6,203 bases of DNA from Sulfurimonas sp. (GTDB taxonomy: Bacteria > Campylobacterota > Campylobacteria > Campylobacterales > Sulfurimonadaceae), in the NCBI GenBank assembly GCA_027858865.1, contig JAQIBW010000114.1, positions 1 to 6,203 of the forward strand, written 5' to 3'. Positions 1 to 5,031 of the stretch are shown in pieces. How positions within the stretch are numbered: position 1 is the first letter of the stretch; each line of letters starts with the position of its first letter. The notes below the pieces were generated by a model. That model had not been told where the DNA came from, did no database searches, and worked only from the letters and a program-made list of their open reading frames with translations. A program made the position numbers and the translations under genes.

Positions 1-4
1 GTTC

Positions 5-30
5 ATTAAGATGCCAAGTGGCAACTTAAT
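5..30 (-). terminator. Hairpin immediately downstream of carA (possible terminator)
   Basis: On the minus strand the stem is ATTAAG-T-TGCC, loop ACTT, GGCA-T-CTTAAT: ten base pairs with one central T-T mismatch. It begins one base after the carA stop codon. Only four bases remain before the window ends and they hold no T-run, so a rho-independent terminator cannot be confirmed. It could equally be a processing or stability hairpin, and its near-symmetry would work on both strands. Confidence 0.4.
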
Positions 31-31
31 A

Positions 32-1159
32 TTATCTTTTAATAAGAGATAGAAACTCTGAGAATATATATCTACTCTCTTTAGGTCCAGGGCTTGCCTC
101 TGGGTGATGCTGAACAGAGAAGATAGGTGAATCATTGTATCTTAAACCTTCGATTGTATCATCAAAAAGATTAGTATGTGTTACACTCGCTATTTCTACG
201 ATATTATCAGGTACATTGTAGTTATGATTTTGTGCTGTAATCTCTACAAATCCTGTTTTAACATTCTTAACAGGGTGATTTCCACCATGATGACCGAACT
301 TTAACTTATACGTGTCATAACCATGAGAGATAGAAAGAAGTTGGTGTCCTAAACAGATACCAAACATAGGAATTTTAGCAGTTATTAGTTTTTTAATCTG
401 CTCTTGCTCTTTTTTTAGAACAAGTGGATCACCCGGACCATTTGATAAAAATACACCGTCAATTGTTTTTGCATTATATCTAGCAATCAAGTCATCTGCA
501 TTAAAATTATTTGGAATAACTTCAACACCAATACCCGCGCTAACGAGTTCATTTAAGATATTACGCTTAACACCAAAGTCTATAGCTGCGATATTAGCTT
601 TTGGAGTCGGTGCAGTTTCATATTCAAATGCAGTATCGGAGTAAGTTGAACTTTCATGCTTATATGCTTCTTTTGTACTTACTTGCTCTATATAGTTTAC
701 ATCTTCGATACGAGGAGAATTTTCTAAGATTTTCTTTAGTTCATTTTTATCACTGATAGTAGTAGATGCTACCATCATCATAGCACCTTCATTTCTAATC
801 ATTTTAGTTAAAAATCTTGTATCAATATCACAAATACCCATAACATTGTGCTTAACTAAAAAATCTTCTAAAGATTCCTCTGCTCTAAAGTTTGAATATC
901 TTTTTTGATACTTTCTTACTATCATACCTTTAGCATGAGCGCTAGAGCTTTCCATATCTTGCTTGTTTACACCGACATTACCAATCTCAGGCATTGTAAA
1001 TGTAACAAACTGACCTGCATAAGATGGATCAGACATAATCTCTTGATAACCACTCATTGATGTATTGAAAACTATCTCTCCTACAACTGTATCATCGTGC
1101 CCAAAGCTATTTGCTTCTAAAAAAGTTCCATTTTCTAGATAAACCCAAACCTTCTTCAT
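32..1159 (-). CDS. carA: Carbamoyl-phosphate synthetase small subunit (CarA), glutamine amidotransferase
   Basis: 375-residue glutaminase subunit that hydrolyses glutamine and passes ammonia to the large subunit CarB, which makes carbamoyl phosphate for pyrimidine and arginine synthesis. The N-terminal small-chain domain (about 1-130) shows VGEIVFNTSMSGYQEIMSDP and the following SYAGQFVTFTMPEIGNVGVN. The class I amidotransferase domain (about 190-373) has SNGPGDP (239-245), the nucleophile C269 in FGICLGHQLLS, GHHGGNHPV (289-297), AQNHNY, and H352/E354 in SVQHHPEASPGP. The His in HHPE replaces the more usual Tyr of YHPE but is not the catalytic residue. All catalytic residues are present and the length is normal. 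I chose ATG 1159 over GTG 1165 because of GGAG at 8-nt spacing. It lies 2 nt after the DUF507 stop. carB is not in the window, so the two subunits are not encoded in tandem on the upstream side; what lies downstream is cut off. Confidence 0.97.
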   Translation of the reverse strand: MKKVWVYLENGTFLEANSFGHDDTVVGEIVFNTSMSGYQEIMSDPSYAGQFVTFTMPEIGNVGVNKQDMESSSAHAKGMIVRKYQKRYSNFRAEESLEDFLVKHNVMGICDIDTRFLTKMIRNEGAMMMVASTTISDKNELKKILENSPRIEDVNYIEQVSTKEAYKHESSTYSDTAFEYETAPTPKANIAAIDFGVKRNILNELVSAGIGVEVIPNNFNADDLIARYNAKTIDGVFLSNGPGDPLVLKKEQEQIKKLITAKIPMFGICLGHQLLSISHGYDTYKLKFGHHGGNHPVKNVKTGFVEITAQNHNYNVPDNIVEIASVTHTNLFDDTIEGLRYNDSPIFSVQHHPEASPGPKESRYIFSEFLSLIKR

Positions 1160-1161
1160 GC

Positions 1162-1716
1162 TCACTTCTCCATACCTCTTTTCATTAACTCTTCTCTGTA
1201 GATTTTTTCATATAAAATATCAAACTCATCTGTTCCTGGAATATATCTCTTTTTATATGATCTTATTTTTTCCATCACTGCATCATCAAGTTGGGATGCA
1301 TCTGCGATGAAAGATGTGATTGCAGTATAAATAATATTTTTAATACGATTTTCTGTAACTTCGAAGTGAATCAAATCTTCTTCATAAAGTTCATCTAAAA
1401 TCTTATGAGAAATATCTGAATATCTCTCTTCATAATTTAATATAACTCCAAATTCAGGAGCAAGTTTTTTCTTTATCATAAAGAAAAGTTGTCTCTCATC
1501 TACGAACTGAAACTCTATCTCTTCTTCGTTCTCATCACAAATCTCACCAGCTTTTTCTTCAAGTGCCATCTCTTGCTTTACATTTGCAATGAGTATTTTT
1601 TCTGCCTCATGAGCAACAGCTTCAAGGCCTTTTGTCATCGTAACAACACCACTCTTATTTAAATCAATTGCAACTTTGCTAGATATATGTGGTATAGCTT
1701 TTAGTGATATTTTCAT
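1162..1716 (-). CDS. DUF507 family protein of unknown function
   Basis: 184-residue soluble protein with no signal peptide or membrane segment, rich in charged residues. It matches my recollection of the DUF507 family along its whole length: MKISLKAIPHISSKVA at the N-terminus, DERQLFFMIKKKLAPEFGV (73-91), EERYSDISHKILDELYEEDL (96-115), ENRIKNIIYTAI (122-133), and IRSYKKRYIPGTDEFDILYE (151-170) followed by EELMKRGM. The family is mostly seen in Campylobacterota, Aquificae and deltaproteobacteria-like groups, and I know of no established biochemical function. ATG at 1716 has an AGGG-type site 7 nt upstream. It is followed after only 2 nt by carA, so the two are almost certainly cotranscribed; from memory, the homologous gene also precedes carA in C. 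jejuni. That partnership suggests, but does not show, a link to carbamoyl phosphate or nucleotide metabolism. Confidence 0.9.
   Translation of the reverse strand: MKISLKAIPHISSKVAIDLNKSGVVTMTKGLEAVAHEAEKILIANVKQEMALEEKAGEICDENEEEIEFQFVDERQLFFMIKKKLAPEFGVILNYEERYSDISHKILDELYEEDLIHFEVTENRIKNIIYTAITSFIADASQLDDAVMEKIRSYKKRYIPGTDEFDILYEKIYREELMKRGMEK
1165..1171 (-). promoter_or_regulatory. Ribosome-binding site that decides the carA start
   Basis: On the minus strand this reads GGAGAAG, and its GGAG lies 8 nt before ATG at 1159 but only 2 nt before the in-frame GTG at 1165. The spacing therefore favours ATG 1159. The site lies at the 3' end of the DUF507 gene, so carA translation is likely coupled to it. 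Confidence 0.7.
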
Positions 1717-1760
1717 CGATAGACCCTACTTGTTTAAAATAATTTAAGCATTTTACAAAA

Positions 1761-1766
1761 ATTATA
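1761..1766 (-). promoter_or_regulatory. Possible -10 element for the DUF507-carA pair
   Basis: The 71-nt spacer between the MotE-like gene and the DUF507 gene is very AT-rich. On the minus strand it carries TATAAT at this position and a second -10-like TAAAAT at 1750-1755. A start site near 1754 would give a leader of about 38 nt. No convincing -35 hexamer is seen at the 17-nt distance (AAATAG), although this is not required in Campylobacterota. No terminator-like stem is present, so read-through from the upstream genes is equally possible. Confidence 0.35.
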
Positions 1767-1787
1767 ATTAGAGTTTGATTATGCTAT

Positions 1788-2300
1788 TTATTCTTTAACT
1801 AAAATTAGTGTTAAAACGGAAGCTTTTTTAGCATCCATTTTACTCAAAATCTTTCCAACAGTCTTTGGTTTTAGAGAGCTGAGGATAGAAGCAGCTTCTT
1901 GTGCATCCATATCTGATAAGATGCTTGCGGCAGATCCTGCTTTCATTTTTGCAAAAGTTTGACCGATTTTATCCATCTTTATACTTTTTGTTTCTTTTAA
2001 ATCTTCTTCATTTCTTTTAAGCATTTTCTTGATTGAATCTTCTTTTGTAGTAATCTCATTTAATTTTCTATCTACTACTTCTTCTTTTTGAACAAGCATA
2101 CTCTCTTTCTTTTTTAGTAGTTCTTCTGTAGCAATTTTTAAAGAAGTAAGTGCCTGTTTTTGCTCATCTATTCGTTCTAGTTCAACCAAAAGTTCACTCT
2201 TTCTTTCCTTAAATATTTCCGTACAGTCAAAAAGTTTGTCACTAGTTTGTAAAGCGATAAGAGATGTTAAAGTAAACATAAACACTATAAATATTCTCAA
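1788..2300 (-). CDS. MotE-like exported protein with MgtE_N-type domain (flagellar motor-associated)
   Basis: 170 residues from TTG at 2300 (176 if ATG 2318 is used, 163 from ATG 2279). Numbering from 2300: a hydrophobic signal or anchor segment RIFIVFMFTLTSLIAL (2-17), then a conserved-looking [20 protein letters not shown] stretch (24-43), a long charged coiled coil to about 110, and a C-terminal helical-repeat domain KMKAGSAASILSDM (118-131), DAQEAASILSSLKPKTVGKILSKM (132-155) and DAKKASVLT (156-164). Repeats of this kind define the MgtE_N/MotE family. MotE of Sinorhizobium is a periplasmic chaperone for MotC; from memory, a MotE-like protein called FlgY sits in the periplasmic spoke-ring of the H. 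pylori motor, and C. jejuni Cj1496c is a related exported protein. A periplasmic role around the flagellar motor is therefore inferred, supported by the FliJ-like neighbour, with which it overlaps by 59 nt. It has no MgtE channel domain, so it is not a magnesium transporter. The single Cys (26) lacks a lipobox. Confidence 0.8.
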   Translation of the reverse strand: MRIFIVFMFTLTSLIALQTSDKLFDCTEIFKERKSELLVELERIDEQKQALTSLKIATEELLKKKESMLVQKEEVVDRKLNEITTKEDSIKKMLKRNEEDLKETKSIKMDKIGQTFAKMKAGSAASILSDMDAQEAASILSSLKPKTVGKILSKMDAKKASVLTLILVKE

Positions 2301-2718
2301 TTTTTTCCTTCTGAGCATGTGTCATTAGAGCAACTTCATCTAAATCTTTTGCCTCTTTTAGTTTAAGTTTTTTAATCTCTTTTTCAATCTCTTGTAGTTC
2401 AAGATGCTTAAATTTTTCATGCTCTATCATATCAATTTTTAGTTTCTTTATTGCTTGATTTACTTGATTTTTAGCAAATCCAACCCATTCTTTGTTATGA
2501 TCTATCATACCGCGTCCAGATGAGAGGAGAGTTCTATTTGCTATAAAATCTTTCATACTGCCGCTTTGTGGAGGTATTATATCTTGGATTGATTTGTATG
2601 ATATTTCTAGTGCCATGGCAGCGCTATTGAGGTCTGCATTTGCTTTTTGAACGACTTGTTCACTCTTGTCCATAGTATTTTTCTTAAGTTTAACCAATGA
2701 AGTAAATCGAGTCTTCAC
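2242..2718 (-). CDS. fliJ: FliJ-like flagellar export protein (coiled coil)
   Basis: 158-residue cytoplasmic, highly charged alpha-helical protein. FliJ is a soluble coiled-coil component of the flagellar type III export apparatus that contacts the FliI ATPase ring and FlhA and escorts export chaperones. Seen here: a basic N-terminus KTRFTSLVKLKKNTMDKSE (2-20), two long helical stretches (about 15-45 and 75-140), and KEAKDLDEVALMTH (121-134), which matches the LDE(I/V)A ending common in FliJ proteins. The central break at PPQSG (49-53) would separate the two helices. Start is GTG, chosen for AAGGA 8 nt upstream. The last residues (SVYVYFNISYRFTN) are unlike FliJ and overlap the signal sequence of the next gene, so this tail may be dispensable. 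From memory, H. pylori HP0256, next to purA, was described as a FliJ homologue, and C. jejuni has a similar small gene after purA. FliJ sequences diverge strongly, so this rests on architecture and context. Confidence 0.75.
   Translation of the reverse strand: MKTRFTSLVKLKKNTMDKSEQVVQKANADLNSAAMALEISYKSIQDIIPPQSGSMKDFIANRTLLSSGRGMIDHNKEWVGFAKNQVNQAIKKLKIDMIEHEKFKHLELQEIEKEIKKLKLKEAKDLDEVALMTHAQKEKIENIYSVYVYFNISYRFTN
2306..2312 (-). promoter_or_regulatory. Ribosome-binding site of the MotE-like gene, inside fliJ
   Basis: On the minus strand this is AGAAGGA, 5 nt before TTG at 2300. It lies within the coding sequence of fliJ, in the stretch encoding AQKEK. It favours TTG 2300 over the in-frame ATG at 2318, which has no Shine-Dalgarno match upstream; the RRKK residues of the longer form would simply be this site translated. 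Confidence 0.6.
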
Positions 2719-2726
2719 AATTATTA

Positions 2727-2731
2727 TCCTT
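2727..2731 (-). promoter_or_regulatory. Ribosome-binding site that fixes the fliJ GTG start
   Basis: On the minus strand this is AAGGA, 8 nt upstream of GTG at 2718. In-frame upstream TTG at 2739 has no such site, and the AAGGA itself would then be translated. The GTG start also yields the FliJ-like N-terminus MKTRFTSLVKLKK. Confidence 0.75.
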
Positions 2732-2760
2732 AATTTCAAGTCTATTAGGCTTTCTAGGAA

Positions 2761-2809
2761 GTGTGGCTTTAGCCTCGCCAGTGTTACTATTACGAGGCTG
2801 AAGCCTCAC
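2761..2809. repeat. Nested inverted repeat between purA and fliJ
   Basis: Two 17-nt arms, 2761-2777 (GTGTGGCTTTAGCCTCG) and 2793-2809 (CGAGGCTGAAGCCTCAC), surround a 15-nt loop. They pair at 15 of 17 positions; one remaining pair is T-T and the other is a G-T wobble on the plus strand (C-A on the minus strand). Each arm is itself a small palindrome (GGCT-TT-AGCC and GAGGCT-GA-AGCCTC), so the region can fold either as one long hairpin or as two short ones. It is more GC-rich than its surroundings. Neither side has a T-tract placed for an intrinsic terminator. The structure resembles REP/BIME-type intergenic repeats or a cruciform; function is unknown. It lies downstream of purA and ends 43 bp upstream of the fliJ start. 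Confidence 0.75.
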
Positions 2810-2837
2810 TTGCGAAAAAACTTCAAATCAGCGATTA

Positions 2838-4085
2838 CTAAAGTATTATTGTATCATCTCTTTCAGGAGAAGTAGAAATTATACCTACTTTTGTTTTACT
2901 TATTTCTTCGATAGTTTTTACAAAATCCTGAGCATCACGAGGAAGTGCATCAAAATTTCTTGCACCTACAGAGTCATTCCAGCCTTTAAATGTTTTATAT
3001 ATTGGTTTTACATCTTCAAGATTTGATGGCATATAATCTATCTCTTTTCCATCTAATTCATAAGCTACACAAAGTTTTACTTCATCAAAACCATCAAGAA
3101 CATCAAGCTTCATAAGTGCTAGTTCATCACAACCATTTAGACGAGCTGCATGACGAGTAGCTACTGCATCAAACCAACCACAACGACGAGCACGACCAGT
3201 TGTTGTTCCAAACTCATGACCTTGAACGCCGAGTCTCTTACCATCTTCACCAAAATCTTCAGATGGGAAAGGTCCATTACCCACACGAGTACAGTATGCT
3301 TTAACTATTCCTATAACCTTACCAATATCTTTAGGATTAATCCCAAGTCCTGTACAAGCGCCCGCTGACACTGTTGCTGATGAAGTTACATAAGGGTAAG
3401 TTCCATGGTCAATATCTAGAAGTGTACCTTGAGCACCTTCTAATAAAATTCTCTTATTCTCATCAAGAGCTTTCCAAACCATTTGAGTAGTATCTGTTAT
3501 AAAGGGCGCAAGTTTGTTATTGTACTCTTCTAACTCAACAAGTAGCTCTGATTCTATAGGAGTAGGGATCTCATATATATCAAATATTTGTCTATTTTGT
3601 TCAAAATACTCAATAATAGAAGCACAAAGTTTTACTGGATTTAAAAGCTCACCAACACGAAAACCAGTACGATTAATTTTATCTGCATATGCAGGTCCAA
3701 TTCCCTTACCAGTTGTACCGATAGCTTTATCGCCCTTTAGTCTCTCTTTAGCTTGATCAACTAAAGCATGATAATAAAGATTTAAATGCGCTTTATCTGA
3801 AATATAAAGACGACCTTCAAGATTTTCAAACTGAACCATTTCTTTGATAATTGATTCAGGAGATAGAACTACACCATTACCAACTACATTTATAGCTTCA
3901 GGATTTAAAACACCTGAAGGAACTAGGTGAAGTGCATACTTAACACCGTCTACCCAGATAGTATGACCTGCATTATGACCACCTTGGCTTCTACAAACCA
4001 TATCATATTCACATGCTAGTCTATCAACTATTTTACCCTTTCCTTCGTCGCCCCACTGTATACCTACAATTAAATCTGCTTTCAT
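2838..4085 (-). CDS. purA: Adenylosuccinate synthetase (PurA)
   Basis: 415-residue cytosolic enzyme that condenses IMP with aspartate using GTP to give adenylosuccinate, the committed step from IMP to AMP. Signatures are complete: P-loop-like GDEGKGK (12-18) with catalytic D13, GGHNAGHT (35-42) with catalytic H41, IMP-binding [11 protein letters not shown] (123-133), TGFRVGELL with R143, [20 protein letters not shown] (218-237; Q219), the flexible loop [14 protein letters not shown] (293-306), KLDVLDG (326-332) for guanine recognition, and the C-terminal [10 protein letters not shown]. Length is normal for the family. I chose the ATG at 4085 because GAGG stands 4 nt upstream and the protein then begins MKADLIVG, the usual PurA N-terminus; the in-frame TTG at 4103 would only translate the ribosome-binding site. 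It is separated from hisZ by 100 bp and from the next gene by 119 bp, both spacers holding inverted repeats, so it may be partly independent in expression. Confidence 0.98.
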   Translation of the reverse strand: MKADLIVGIQWGDEGKGKIVDRLACEYDMVCRSQGGHNAGHTIWVDGVKYALHLVPSGVLNPEAINVVGNGVVLSPESIIKEMVQFENLEGRLYISDKAHLNLYYHALVDQAKERLKGDKAIGTTGKGIGPAYADKINRTGFRVGELLNPVKLCASIIEYFEQNRQIFDIYEIPTPIESELLVELEEYNNKLAPFITDTTQMVWKALDENKRILLEGAQGTLLDIDHGTYPYVTSSATVSAGACTGLGINPKDIGKVIGIVKAYCTRVGNGPFPSEDFGEDGKRLGVQGHEFGTTTGRARRCGWFDAVATRHAARLNGCDELALMKLDVLDGFDEVKLCVAYELDGKEIDYMPSNLEDVKPIYKTFKGWNDSVGARNFDALPRDAQDFVKTIEEISKTKVGIISTSPERDDTIIL

Positions 4086-4116
4086 TTTTCCTCTTTCTCT
4101 CAATTATTATTTTGAT

Positions 4117-4134
4117 TTACCTCGCAAGAGGTAA
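4117..4134. repeat. Perfect 7-bp hairpin in the purA leader
   Basis: TTACCTC (4117-4123) and GAGGTAA (4128-4134) are perfect reverse complements around the tetranucleotide GCAA. On the plus strand the loop is GNRA-type; on the transcribed minus strand it reads TTGC. It lies about 30 nt upstream of the purA start and does not cover the ribosome-binding site. No T-tract follows in either direction, so it is not an obvious terminator. Its core TCGCAAG also occurs, in the opposite orientation, next to the larger inverted repeat downstream of purA. Confidence 0.5.
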
Positions 4135-4159
4135 CTTTAGTGCCATAGTGGCTAGCGTA

Positions 4160-4183
4160 GAGATATGGTTTTGCTCACATCTC
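4160..4183. repeat. Hairpin in the hisZ-purA spacer
   Basis: Arms at 4160-4167 (GAGATATG) and 4176-4183 (CACATCTC) flank an 8-nt loop. The single non-Watson-Crick position becomes a G-U wobble only in minus-strand RNA, the strand transcribed here, giving an 8-bp stem. It starts 2 nt after the hisZ stop codon. No T-run follows, so it is not a standard intrinsic terminator. It could be a transcript-stabilising or attenuating structure, or part of a repeat element together with the smaller inverted repeat at 4142-4152 (GCCA, 3-nt loop, TGGC). Confidence 0.5.
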
Positions 4184-4185
4184 GT

Positions 4186-5031
4186 TTAAATAAGAGCCTC
4201 ACAAAGTGCATCTGTATAAATAGCAAATCCAACTGAAGTTAAATCCTCATTTTTATATCTTCCACCTCTAGCATACACTTCATTTTTCTCTATTACTCTA
4301 AAAAATAACTCATCATAATAAAGCATTTTTGCATAGTACATAGGTGCTAAAACTGTGTTTTGGCAATTAGTCTCTACGCATAACTCTTTCATTTTAAGTA
4401 ACTCTTCTTTGATGGCTTGGGGAACTATTTCTAAAAGTTCGTCGATCTGCTCAACGTGTTGAAGATAGATAAGCTTTTCTAACCACTCGACTTTTAAGTT
4501 CAAAAATTTGTCTATGTTCATATGTCTAAAGTCATCAAGTGCTAACTCATCAAACATCTCAACTAAAAGTTTAGGAATTCTAATGTTTGATATCTGCATC
4601 AGAGGATTCACTTTTAACTTGTTTAAAATATCAACAGCGATGTTCATGACTGATGAAAGTTTTTTCTCACCCATAAGCTCAACACCTATTTGGTTTTGTT
4701 CTGTTGTCGGGTAAGTGAAAACCGGTTGTATATAAAACCACTTTTTCTGCTGTGTATTTCTGCCAAGTCTTTTCTCGATAATACGAACAACATCTATAGT
4801 AGAGTCCGCACGCAGAGAGATTGAGTTGTTTTGTGCATCATTTACTTTGATAAGCTTTTTTTCATCTGCGATGCTTAGATGCTGATGATAAGAAAAGACA
4901 GGTGTAACTATCTCTTCAAAACCGTTAGCGTCTAGTATAGTACTAGCAACGTTTTCTATCTCTCTTTTAACCTTAGCGCTTTTGCCAAAGTAAAGTTTTG
5001 AACCGTTAGGTATTTCATGCTCAAGTATCAT
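4186..5031 (-). CDS. hisZ: ATP phosphoribosyltransferase regulatory subunit (HisZ), short form
   Basis: 281-residue protein related to the catalytic domain of histidyl-tRNA synthetase. HisZ binds the short form of HisG and makes it active and histidine-sensitive in the first step of histidine synthesis (ATP + PRPP). Class II synthetase-like landmarks are visible: motif 1-like GFEEIVTPVF (37-46), LRADST (73-78, like LRPEGT of HisRS), motif 2-like YIQPVFTYPTTEQNQIGVELMG split over 100-121, ARGGRYKNEDL (254-264, like AGGRYDGL) and a degenerate motif 3, GFAIYTDAL (268-276), lacking the arginine of HisRS. No C-terminal anticodon-binding domain follows, which argues for HisZ over HisRS. It is shorter than the typical 320-390 residues of HisZ. 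The ATG touches the upstream gene's TAA, and the only ribosome-binding site is a weak AAAGAGAT inside the previous reading frame, suggesting translational coupling. The neighbour purA fits: from memory, hisZ next to purA also occurs in Pseudomonas. Confidence 0.85.
   Translation of the reverse strand: MILEHEIPNGSKLYFGKSAKVKREIENVASTILDANGFEEIVTPVFSYHQHLSIADEKKLIKVNDAQNNSISLRADSTIDVVRIIEKRLGRNTQQKKWFYIQPVFTYPTTEQNQIGVELMGEKKLSSVMNIAVDILNKLKVNPLMQISNIRIPKLLVEMFDELALDDFRHMNIDKFLNLKVEWLEKLIYLQHVEQIDELLEIVPQAIKEELLKMKELCVETNCQNTVLAPMYYAKMLYYDELFFRVIEKNEVYARGGRYKNEDLTSVGFAIYTDALCEALI

Noticed and set aside
2205..2225. Lipobox / lipoprotein call for the MotE-like protein
   Set aside because: The only Cys follows Leu-Phe-Asp, not a lipobox, and lies too far from the hydrophobic segment.
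1788..2300. Magnesium transporter MgtE
   Set aside because: Only the N-terminal type helical-repeat domain is present, at the C-terminus; there is no CBS domain or membrane channel.
2815..2820. Six-T run after purA on the minus strand as an intrinsic terminator
   Set aside because: No stem precedes the T-run in the transcribed direction; the large inverted repeat lies after it, so the order is wrong for a terminator.
2666..2875. Plus-strand open frame of 69 codons spanning the fliJ start, spacer and purA end
   Set aside because: It runs antisense across two real gene ends and the inverted repeat, has no recognisable domain and no good ribosome-binding site; most likely chance.
3150..3756. 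Plus-strand open frames inside purA
   Set aside because: Low-complexity Ser/Thr-rich translations lying antisense to strongly conserved purA codons; they are mirror images of the real gene.
4508..4714. Plus-strand open frame inside hisZ
   Set aside because: Antisense to a recognisable HisZ sequence, no family resemblance and no ribosome-binding site; a shadow frame.
4186..5031. Histidyl-tRNA synthetase
   Set aside because: Too short, no anticodon-binding domain, and motif 3 and the histidine-binding motifs are degenerate, fitting HisZ instead.
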